Shown here one piece after another: positions 10,832 through 20,704 of a stretch of DNA of 64,000 nt. The first letter of the stretch is position 1; every line of letters begins with the position of its first letter. A model generated the notes under the pieces. The model was given only the letters and a program-made list of their open reading frames with translations, made no database searches and was not told where the DNA came from. Origin of the DNA: Craspedostauros australis (lineage: Eukaryota; Bacillariophyta; Bacillariophyceae; Mastogloiales; Achnanthaceae); contig JAMXDE010000045.1 in assembly GCA_026770025.1 (NCBI GenBank), positions 62,001-126,000 of the forward strand. The letters are read 5' to 3'. The translations under genes were made by a program, and so were the position numbers.

Positions 10832-11205
10832 CGTGTTACCTAAGGCGTCACCTTTGCAGGACCCGTGCCAGTAGTATACTCTCACGATATTCCTTCATGG
10901 TGGAAGGATGAACGAAAGGATGCCGATCCGTAGATATGTTGGATACTCTGCGAGGGCCTGCTTATTCTCAATGAACCCGGCACGCCATCGCTTCAAAGAT
11001 CAGCGACGTCTCGAAGATCTTCGCTGAGAAGATTCTGTTGTATGCTCGGATGCGCCTGGACCAACAAGGCCTTGGATTTGAGATGTGGCTGGCGCTCTGT
11101 CGCTTTCCGCCATTCGAAACGAGTGTCCTTGGAGCGGCTTCCACGCCTCCGGAACAGGGAAGAAAACTCGAACCACATCCAGTGAACAGTAAGCACGTTT
11201 CGATT
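10832..11205. other. no recognisable gene
   Basis: This 374-bp stretch lies between the solo LTR and the next element. A plus-strand frame of some 50 codons runs from about 11005 to the LTR, but it matches no family I recognise and has no clear start. Nothing else is supported. Confidence 0.4.
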
Positions 11206-12143
11206 TGTTGGAAATCCGGGGTACCCCAGTCTCTAGTAGTAGTCTCTGGTTACCTATTCATGTTATTGCATTGTTGGAACTGTGAGTACAACATCTTCAT
11301 CACTTTCAATTCCATTTGCCAAAGCATACATAATCCACAGTAGCACACAGTCTTGCCCTTGCTCATGCAGTGCTGTCCTCCTGCTTCATCATGTCATGCA
11401 GCATGTACTCCATGTACATCTCATCTTGCAGTATTGGTTCATCTCATCATGCATCTCATCATGCATCTCATCATGCATCTCAGATATTCCATCTCCTGCC
11501 CTCTACCGATAGTTTCGTTAGCATAGACATCGCCGAGTCGTAGGCGTCACACAGCTCGGTCCATTCGATCAGATCACAATTTCCCATTCGTCACAGGAGC
11601 ACCCTGGATGGGAGCTCATTCAGCTCCTCATCATCACACATCTCCGATCATCTCCGATGCTTCTCCGATCGTTTCTCCCATTACTTCGCCGATCACTTCA
11701 CCGGCTTCCTGGAAGTTCGTCATCACTGGTTCGTTCACAGGCCATCTCACACTTCGTGACATTGGCCTTCCTCCAGTACTCTTTTCTCATTGGTTGCGAC
11801 ATGGGGGCCGTAGTCGCTCGTATCGTGATGTTGGTCACGATTCCAACATCCCCGCCCCCTGCGACATACACGTGTGATTGGCATTCCTGCATTGAGGTCA
11901 CGGACACCATAGTCCGGTTCGCATTCGGCACGTGGCGTTCTCCACCACAAGTTACGTGCAGCTCACATTTTTCTGTGTCACAATGATCAAACGTGGGAGT
12001 TGCGGTAATGTATCATTTCATGACATTCGACTCCTGACTCTTGGGTTATTGGGAGGTGCGGTAGTGTAGCATTCCTCGATGCTCAACTCCGCACTCTTGG
12101 GAGGTGCGGCAATTCGGTGTTTCACAACACCCGATTCCTGACA
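11206..12143 (-). repeat. 3' LTR (938 bp)
   Basis: On the plus strand this runs from TGTTGGAAATCC to CCGATTCCTGACA. It contains three copies of CTCATCATGCAT and a repeated GGGAGGTGCGG motif near its U3 end. It is the partner of 17113-18050. Confidence 0.92.
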
Positions 12144-12150
12144 CCCTTCC
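12144..12150 (-). promoter_or_regulatory. polypurine tract candidate
   Basis: On the minus strand GGAAGGG directly precedes the TGTCAGG start of the 3' LTR. This is where the plus-strand primer of an LTR element is expected. It is short, so confidence is moderate. Confidence 0.5.
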
Positions 12151-12159
12151 AATTGCCGT

Positions 12160-13290
12160 TCCGACCATATCATCCACCTTGCTCAGTCCAATGCTGACCT
12201 GGGCTGAATGATGCTCCCCCTTGTGCCGATCGTAGATCTCCTTTCTTGTATTCTTCGTGAACCCGTCAGAGATGTTGTCCTCTGACTTCACGAATCGAGC
12301 TCTCGCCTCCTTGTTCGCAATCAGCTCTCTGATGAAGTGATTGCACATGTCGATGTTTCTCGTCCTGGCTGATGTCGATGGGTTGGTAGCGATGAAGATC
12401 GCTCTCATGTTGTCAACCATCACATCCACAGGTCTCTCCATTCTCAATCCATATACTCGTGTCCGACACGAGCTTCGTCACTCTCAGCATCTCCTCGTAT
12501 GCTGTGGTCGTTGGCCCATCCAACACCTTCGTCAGTTCTCGGATGGCATTCGCGACGTCTGGTCTCGAATGCTTCACCAGGTATAGCAGTACACCCACAC
12601 CACTGTGGTATCTGCTGTGTCGATCCGTATCGACCTTGGGTTCTTCGTTGTTCCTCTGGATCCCTTGGCCACGTATGCCAGGTGTTCCATATCTCTGTAG
12701 CTTTGTTGTTCCTCTTGAATGATGAGTGGCTGGTTCACCCAGCAGTTGGTCTTGCTCCTGTTTGGATCCGATGCGGCAATTCAAGTAGTCTTCGAGACCA
12801 TTCTCGATCTTGATTCCGAATCACTCTCCCTTGATGTTCTTCACCGATTGCTTCAGCTCGCGTGTGCTTCCGATGCACAGGCGATCGTCGGCGTACGTCC
12901 TGATGAGGACGAGGCTCCCTTCCCGATTCCGGATTAGCAGACATGGATCCGCCTTGCTCTGCCAGAAGCCAAGCTTGGTTAATGTGTTCACAAGCTCCTC
13001 ATTTCATTGCCTCGCGCTCTGCACCGACCCATAGATGGTCTTCTTCAGCGGCAGGCATCCATCCGGTTCGTGTTCCTTTCTCTTGGGACACTGCATGTAG
13101 ATCTCTTCTCCTTGAAGACCCACTTCATCTTCACTCACTGCCGATCCCTCGGCATCTCGCTCATCTTGATCTTCTGCCAGACTCCTCGTCTGATCATTTC
13201 GTAGAACTCCTTGTTGATGGCCTCCTGCCATCTCTTTCACTTTGCTTCGCTGGATCCGCATGGTCCCAGCATTCTTTGGATGTGGTGGGG
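12160..13290 (-). pseudogene. reverse transcriptase and RNase H remnants
   Basis: In broken frames one reads, in order: AINKEFYEMI, KWVFKEK, EEIYMQCP, LPLKKTIYGSVQSARQ, the RT active-site box TYADDRLCIGS, GVLLYLVKHSRPDVANAIREL, and the RNase H region VDNMRAIFIATNP...RNIDMCNHFIREL...SEDNISDGFTK. All are copia pol landmarks. KWVFKEK and EEIYMQCP overlap on almost the same bases in different frames, so the intervening palm segment with its first catalytic aspartate is deleted. A TGA follows the YADD box near 12829. No active enzyme can be made. Confidence 0.88.
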
Positions 13291-15270
13291 TCCAGCATCA
13301 TAGCCGTGTATGCATGCTTGGACGTCTCATTCCCTCTCTCGTGGTTGCTGGGGTCTTCTCTGCTTCCTCAGCTGACTCACCACCTCCACTGCTTGAATCT
13401 GAGTCGGAGTGGTGTTCTGGCGCGTTGTTGTGCGGTGCCAAACCGCGTAGCATCCGTGGCATCCTCGCCACTGGTCTCATGGGAGAGTACTCAAGGTCCT
13501 CGCTTTCAGTGATTGCCTCCGGGTCACTCGTACTTCGTCCCTTCCGATCATCAGGATCCACATGATCCTGGCACTCCTCAGGCGCTCATAGACTCGGCAT
13601 CATTCCAGTGTTGATGTGCACGAATCTCTCTCGCCGTCGCGTTCGCTCTCAACATCCTGACTTGCAGCGATGAAGTCGATCACTCTCATCCTCCATTGGA
13701 TAGCATCGATCCTCATGCCTGCGACGTCCTTGTTGATGATTGACCCGTCTTGTTCGAAGTTGGGTCCGTCTGTTGCCACTGGAGCAGTCTTCGTCTCCTG
13801 TGCAGTTGCGCAGCCATCGTCATCTCCTGATTCTGATGCTTCGTTCGTCACCCTTGTTGGGTATTGGTACATTGTGGTCAGCTGCCAGCTCTGTTGTCGT
13901 GTTGCCTTGCAACCGCGTTGTCGATCGCCTTCATCCTCTTCTGGATAGCATCGATTCATCATGCTGCAGCTTCTTCGTCGTGGGAGTTGTTGGTGGCCTC
14001 CTACCATTCATCCTCCATTCATCTGAGGTTCCTCCCTTCCGGCTCTGTCATTCGATTCTTCATCCGACATGCCCGCGTCTCTCTCATTGCTCGTCTATCG
14101 ATGCGTCTTGACTCACTGTATCTGGAATCCGCCGTTCATGGCTCGCACTCTCATAGTTGTATCCTTTCCAGATTCGAGTCTCTCTCTCATCGATCTCATT
14201 CTCATCGCACATCGATCTCATATCTGTGCTCGTAGTATCTCGCCGATCATTCGGCATCCGGTTCTTCTAGATCATCAGCCATGCTCATGTCATGGCTATA
14301 TCACTGAACCGTACTGTCATGGCCTCCTGCCATTCATTGCTCTTCTTGGGATCCACATGACCCCGTCATTCGTCAATTGTGGTTGGATCCAGCATAATTG
14401 CGACATTTGGTTGCTCGGATCCCTCTCTTCGTTCTGTATGTAGTTCAATGCTTGGTTCGCAGTGATGAAGTCACCCAGGCTCATCTTCTCATGAGTGGTG
14501 TCAATCGTCATGCCTGCGATATCTCTGTTGAATGTTGACCCTTCTGTGTGAATGTTGGGTCCTCCTGTCGCCGGTAGTGTGGTAGTCATCGTCGAGTGGC
14601 CTCATACCCCTCATCGTTCTCTGATTCTGATTCTCCACCTGATCCGAGTTCTCGCTCTTCCTTCGGATGGGTGTATTGTTGCATCCCTCGAGAGCACTCA
14701 ACATCCTCGGCATGTGCACGACAGGTTCTGCGATTGGGACTGTGTTTGGTGCGTCCTCGACCAGATCGTCTCGTCCCGTCTCATCGTCCCTTCTGGATTC
14801 ATCGTCGTCATCATCGTACGATTCATTGTCCCCTTGGGTAGGGAGCAAGTCATCTTGCCCTCGAGCAGCGTCTTCTGTATCTGTATCTTCTCCGGCTCTT
14901 CTGCTCTGATCAGCGTCGTCGGTCTCCATGCTTTGGATGGTATCTGCACATCTCTCCCAAGTCACTCTTCTATCTGGGGTACTCATCCCTGAAGTAGAGT
15001 TGTCATCTCCCAGGTCTGTCAGTACTGACCTGCTAGCATTCTCAATACTCTCGAATTGCTCACATGACGTATCCATCCATGTCACGTTCATCGTGAGTAG
15101 GATCCTGGTCATCACCAGGTTCACTCGTGCGGTCCACACCGCTTGCATGCGACCCCTGTGTCCAATCAGCGTCTGTTGGATCGGAAGTGAAGCTGCTGTT
15201 CTCCAGCATGTCGTTGATTGCGTACACATTGCGAGCCACGTCGAGTGCGCTCCGCACGCCAATCTCATGC
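13217..15270 (-). pseudogene. duplicated integrase-RT linker of the copia element
   Basis: The acidic, low-complexity linker that in copia elements joins integrase to reverse transcriptase is present in more than one copy. The motif GGCCTCCTGCCAT occurs at about 13222 and 14320, with a variant near 13991. CATGCCTGCGA plus a following TTGACCC motif occurs near 13716 and 14511. This indicates a tandem duplication of about 0.8 kb. Minus-strand frames of 255 (14501-15268), 90 and 135 codons cover parts of it, rich in Asp, Glu, Ser and Arg. No catalytic integrase motif was found here. Confidence 0.6.
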
Positions 15271-15289
15271 ATCATGTAGTGCTTATGCA

Positions 15290-17100
15290 TCATGTAGTGC
15301 AACCCGCATGGGTGCACTCATCTGCACAGTCGACTCTCGAATTCGTTGATCGCTTCGTAGCAGATCATCGAAAGCTCGATGTGCACATCGGTGGCAGACG
15401 CCATGCTGCTCAACGAGTATCGAGCCACGAGGCAGATCGGACCTGCATTCATGTGCAGTCCTCTGCGCTCCTCATCACTCGTTTTGCCTTCGTTGTAGTT
15501 GGCGTCGCCGTCTTCCTCTTCATTCTCGGATGAAAAGGGTTCTCGGTTGATCAACTCCATCGTGATCGTTCGTAGGACTGTAGTAGCCATGCACTCCTGG
15601 AGTGTACTCGGCTATCACCTTCCTGGTCCACTCGTAGTTGTTGACTGGTGTTCCGCTGTCGAAGCCAGAAACCCCATCATTGTTGATTGTTACGAGCGCC
15701 ATGTTGTTCGTGATCGCGTTGTCATCGCGCATCATCGTGTAGTTTCACATGGTCACATTTTTGGTCGTTGTTCGCGATTTCGGTGATGGCCACGAATTTC
15801 GTGTTGGTCACATTTTTGATGCCGACCACATTTTCGTTGATGGGCATGGACATCGGCTCGTCGTTTGTGATGAGAGCGATGTCATCCATCCCGTCCATCC
15901 CGTCTGTCGCGACCTTGGCCGACCCAGCTTCCTTCATCTCACTCTCTCACTGCCATTGCCTCGTGCGCTCTTATAACCGTGTTTGATACGGTGGCGGTCG
16001 TAGATGAGGTTCATGGCTCTGCGGATGTCTGGAATCATCGTCTTTTCCGATGGCGAGGACACCTCCTGTTCCTCGTCTTTCGTATTGAGCCTGGGATCGA
16101 AGCGCGGAAGGACCTCCCGTCCAGCTTGTTCCAGCGCTTTCCCTTCTCGTCGAAGCACACACTTCCTGTGTTGCTATTTTCGTTGTTGTTGCCAATTCGT
16201 GGCTTGGTAGGTTGCATCCTTACCATCTCGATCATCTCACAGTAGGAATCGCAGCCAGCCCTCGAGCATGTATCTCACGACAGCAGTTGGTGCCACATGA
16301 TCATCTCGATGCTTTCCATTGCTGCTCCTCGCGTCACTCTTGATGTCGTCTCGATTATGGGCCATGCCCATTCCTGCGTAGGTCTAGATCGTCCTTCATC
16401 TTATCATCCCTGCCTGCATGCTCGTGCTCGATTGCGTCGCGCGCGCCATGCGCACAGACGTTCAGCTTCAGCGATCTGGTGTTGCTCCTCGTCCATCTCG
16501 GCTTCCATATCGACCGAGTGCTGATGAGGCAGCTCCATTCTTGCAGGGTAGGTTGGAAGCTCTCATTGCTTCCTCAATTGCATCTCGTTGAGCTCCTTCA
16601 GCTATCTCGCCCTCATGGCGCAGTCTGCTGAATCCGATGCATCCGAGAGCGTGGCCTGCTGTGTCCGAATCTCTTCTCTTGCGCAGCTCGCTCTCGTACT
16701 CCAACACAGCCGTGAAGGCTTCCATGCCTTCCTTGACTTCATGGTCCCATGACCATGGACAGTTCTTCCAATGCGCGTGTTCCGAGCGCCTCCTTGCTTC
16801 CAGCAATACATGTAGTGTCTGTACTTGCCTCAGCTGCGGTCTCCACTCTGCTGGTGGACTCGCGGTGGTGCTCGATTCGATCATCATCATCGTCTTGACA
16901 TCGTCGTTCGTGTGGGGGTTACCATGCCGATCTTGGCATCCATTGGCAAGGAGCATCATGCTCCAGAGCGGCTTGCTCTCCTCTCTCTTCACACAGGCGA
17001 CCATTACTCGCGATGGTCTTGGGTGTAGATGGTGGTCATGTTGATGATGGTGATGTTGGCTAGTGTTGGTGGTGGTGGAAACGTTGGATTTCAATCATAA
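15290..17100 (-). pseudogene. presumed gag-side region of the copia element, degenerate
   Basis: Between the linker and the 5' LTR the minus strand shows short frames (up to 208 codons at 16468-17094) that shift repeatedly. I could not recognise CCHC knuckles, the protease DSG or the integrase triad, so assignment rests on position alone. The interior appears to have lost protease and integrase. Confidence 0.4.
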
Positions 17101-17112
17101 CGTTTCGAAACG
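17101..17112 (-). promoter_or_regulatory. palindromic leader motif next to the 5' LTR
   Basis: CGTTTCGAAACG is a perfect palindrome immediately downstream of the 5' LTR. It matches CGTTTATAAACG at 4133-4144 in the other copia family at the same position, differing only in the two central bases. A conserved role in priming or packaging is an inference. Confidence 0.6.
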
Positions 17113-18050
17113 TGTTGGAAATCCGGGGTACCCCAGTCTCTAGTAGTAGTCTCTGGTTACCTATTCATGTTATTGCATTGTTGGAACTGTGAGTACAACA
17201 TCTTCATCACTTTCAATTCCATTTGCCAAAGCATACATAATCCACAGTAGCACACAGTCTTGCCCTTGCTCATGCAGTGCTGTCCTCCTGCTTCATCATG
17301 TCATGCAGCATGTACTCCATGTACATCTCATCTTGCAGTATTGGTTCATCTCATCATGCATCTCATCATGCATCTCATCATGCATCTCAGATATTCCATC
17401 TCCTGCCCTCTACCGATAGTTTCGTTAGCATAGACATCGCCGAGTCGTAGGCGTCACACAGCTCGGTCCATTCGATCAGATCACAATTTCCCATTCGTCA
17501 CAGGAGCACCCTGGATGGGAGCTCATTCAGCTCCTCATCATCACACATCTCCGATCATCTCCGATGCTTCTCCGATCGTTTCTCCCATTACTTCGCCGAT
17601 CACTTCACCGGCTTCCTGGAAGTTCGTCATCACTGGTTCGTTCACAGGCCATCTCACACTTCGTGACATTGGCCTTCCTCCAGTACTCTTTTCTCATTGG
17701 TTGCGACATGGGGGCCGTAGTCGCTCGTATCGTGATGTTGGTCACGATTCCAACATCCCCGCCCCCTGCGACATACACGTGTGATTGGCATTCCTGCATT
17801 GAGGTCACGGACACCATAGTCCGGTTCGCATTCGGCACGTGGCGTTCTCCACCACAAGTTACGTGCAGCTCACATTTTTCTGTGTCACAATGATCAAACG
17901 TGGGAGTTGCGGTAATGTATCATTTCATGACATTCGACTCCTGACTCTTGGGTTATTGGGAGGTGCGGTAGTGTAGCATTCCTCGATGCTCAACTCCGCA
18001 CTCTTGGGAGGTGCGGCAATTTGGTGTTTCACAACACCCGATTCCTGACA
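17113..18050 (-). repeat. 5' LTR (938 bp)
   Basis: Nearly identical to 11206-12143; the reading frames of 76, 89, 109, 77 and 67 codons inside both copies translate identically. Transcription of the element would start here and run leftward. Confidence 0.92.
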
Positions 18051-18556
18051 TCGACTATCTAAGCCTAACAGTATTAGTATAGATTGATTGAATGTAACAA
18101 GATTCATGTGTCAAATGAAACGGTGGCGAGTCCCTACTCTGGAGAGTATTTGATTTTGTATTCATGGCCTTGCGAGTATGGCGGTGGTTCATTTTCCATG
18201 CGTCCGTTGCAACAGCGTGCTCCCACGGAATCCCATGCCTACCTCACCCTTCATGATCGGAGTGCCCAGCATCTCTCCAAATAGAGATGGTGTGATCTTC
18301 AGATGCTTCATCAACCTTTCCACCACAGTCCTCATCGCCATCCCCGCCGTTCAGAAACGGCGATTGCCACATCGGCATGTCGCAAGATTCAGTCGAACCC
18401 TGCACAATTCTCGCCTGCCTAAATCGCCAACTTTGGTCAGCAGCATCCCACAGAGCAGCTCCCAAATGATCATATATAGCCAACAAAGCTGCCGCTGCAG
18501 CAAAACACCGTACTCAATTTGCGCAGCATTTGCCTCCCAGGTTCAGCTTTGTGGTG
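18051..18556. other. no recognisable gene
   Basis: This stretch lies between the retrotransposon and the stop of the hydrolase gene. It probably includes that gene's 3' untranslated region. No frame here is convincing. Confidence 0.4.
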
Positions 18557-19953
18557 TTAAGACCTTGCCAACACCCACTCCTTCACATGATTGCAAACAA
18601 CGCCGGTGACCTCCGAAATGTCCTGGAAGAGCTGGTGATGGCCACCCTTGACTTCTTTGAAGGTCTTGTCCTCGGATTGTGCCAGCTGCTGCACGCGTCG
18701 CACGGCATCTGTGTCGACACGGACTTCCTTCTCTCCCATGAACACTGCGATTGGTGCCTTGATGTCTCCCAGCGAGTCGTTCACGTAACCGAAACTCGTC
18801 AAGACTGACGCGATCATCCCAAGCCGCGGTGGGATTGTTGCTGCTTCCTGGATGATGGGATCCGCGCGCCCGGCCCTCGCCCAGCGTTTGTCACCGAAGG
18901 CGAGATCGAATGTACTGAAGAAGTCAGTTCCTGGCATCTCTAGCATCGGGAAGAATCGTGCAACGAACTTCAACAAGGCCACCACCGGCTTGGGCGGGAG
19001 CATCTCGGCTGTAATGTGATGCATGAGGATGGAATCAAATATACGTGTGTGTGTGTGTAATGGAGTGGTCGCAAATGAACAGCGGAGGTACAGGAGCAAT
19101 CAATGTGGGAATGTGTCGAACTCAATTCCGATGTTCAAGGCATCGCAGCATGTCGACATTGCTTGCCGTCAAACGCAATCCACGCTCACGTTCATGTACG
19201 CTCCTACATCAACGCCCGCAGTTACGAGGCTCCGGCATGACAACAACTGTTCCAGATGACCGACCGCCGACCGACTGAACAGTCGCGCAACAGCAGCACT
19301 AGCAGCAGAAGGAACTACAGCAAAATCCAAAACAGCCACTTACGCAAGAGTTGGATGACCGGACCCGTCAGGATGTACCCATCTGCCAATGATCCACTTT
19401 CGCCTTTCATCTGTTCGACAAGCATTTGCTTCAGCACAATATGACCACCAAAGCTTTCCCCCATCGCGAAGATCTTCCTGCCTTCGAATTTGCTTCTCAT
19501 GTCGTTCAAAATCTTGGTGAAATCGTTGGTGATGGTGTCGATCGAATCAAAGTACGCTCTCATCCCATTGGTGCTATCGCTGTATCCGCATCCAGCCTGG
19601 TCATACGAAATGAATGCAATTCCAGCCTGCATCATGGCCTGCCCGAGGATATCGGAATACCCGGAATGGAATCCTGCGCCACCATGATGAAAGAGGATGA
19701 CGCTTTGGATGCCATCGTCAGGGACCCAACGCCACATCGCCAAACGGATCCCTGTGGCGGAGGTTGTGAACTCGTCGGGCTTCCCAAGAGGAGCGACTGT
19801 GTCCTCGCAGGAGCCCTCCTCGCTAGAAGTTCCTTGGCCCCCCTTTGCAGAACAGGATTACGCAGAAGCAAAGCTATCTGCTCCCTGCCAGAAGAATCCC
19901 ACGATGAGCAGGAGAAGCGGCAGGGTGAATGTCGAATGGTGAATCGCTCTCAT
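18557..19953 (-). CDS. secreted alpha/beta hydrolase, monoglyceride-lipase-like (two exons)
   Basis: This is a serine hydrolase of the alpha/beta fold, resembling monoacylglycerol lipase/lysophospholipase S33 proteins; its substrate cannot be read from sequence. Exons 19953-19344 and 19008-18557 are joined in phase across a 335-bp intron (GTAAGTGG...CATTACAG). Visible are the oxyanion-side LFHHGGAGFHSG, nucleophile elbow AMGESFGGHIV, a likely catalytic Asp in GEKEVRVDTDA, and His in KGGHHQLF. The ATG at 19953 opens a convincing signal peptide (LPLLLLIVGFFWQ, ending SFASA), but a TAA lies in frame at 19858-19860 directly after it. A 39-base GT-AG segment (19861-19823) or a 60-base one starting at GTGGGATTC would remove the TAA in frame. 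Otherwise the gene is a nonsense allele, is read through, or starts downstream. Confidence 0.85.
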
Positions 19954-20704
19954 GTTGTGATGATGGTCGGAGTTGTGGCTGCTGCTATTGGGCGAATTGT
20001 GAGAACTTCCGACCACGTTACGTTGCATCGTGTTGCGTCCTGTCGATCCGCGTCATGGTGCAAATGCGAGTACTTGCATGTGCATGGTTCTGTCATGGCT
20101 GCGTTGTCTCCGTTGCGTCAAGGCGTGGGTTGGTGCCTTGTGGTGGAAGTCACCAAAGACGCGGTTCTTCTCCGCGAATGATTCTGGAAGTTCGCGTTGA
20201 CGCCAAACATCTCTTCTGGCGTATCTTTTCGGATCACGGGCGTGTTTGAACAATTCGATCGTGTTCTTGGAATGCGTGGCGACTTGCGACGCCTCACAAA
20301 TCAAACAGTGCTCTTGACATCCTGGTTCTGCAATACGAGTCGTCGTCTGTACCATTACTATTCTACTCTGTTCACAGCTGACCTTGGGAGATGAGACTGG
20401 CACAAACCATCTCCGTAGTGGATTGATCTGTGCAGCGGTCACCACCACAACCAAAGAGAATCAACAACGTGACACCAGCGGTGTCAAAAATCGCTGCAAT
20501 CGTCATCAAAATCAGCAGACGTTGTGGTGCGACCGGCGATTCTACATCTACATCTACATTTCTGGCGTGAAGGATTGCTACATTCACCCACTCATCCATG
20601 CCGATCAACACCGCGCTACATTGTTCCTTCTGTCAGATGTCCGCCACGTGCATCAATTGCGATGGTGTGCCGTTGCAATGGCGCTCTCATCTGATCATTC
20701 ATGA
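19954..20704. other. intergenic, no recognisable gene
   Basis: This separates two minus-strand genes and should hold the promoter of the hydrolase and the 3' region of the AAA-ATPase. The frames present, such as 133 codons on the minus strand at 20053-20454, show no family features. Confidence 0.4.

Larger units (their letters stand above)
11206..18050 (-). mobile_element. copia LTR retrotransposon with decayed interior
   Basis: The element is 6845 bp with direct 938-bp LTRs and a 4969-bp interior, transcribed leftward: the RNase H remnant lies beside the left LTR and the leader palindrome beside the right LTR. Comparing the LTRs by eye shows one difference (C in CAATTCGG near 12115, T in CAATTTGG near 18022). 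The interior has stops, frameshifts, a deletion in reverse transcriptase and a duplicated linker, and is too short for complete gag, protease and integrase. Near-identical LTRs around a broken interior suggest recent movement using enzymes supplied in trans. An exact target duplication is not seen; TCGAT left (one base off the LTR) and TCGAC right are close. Confidence 0.9.
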
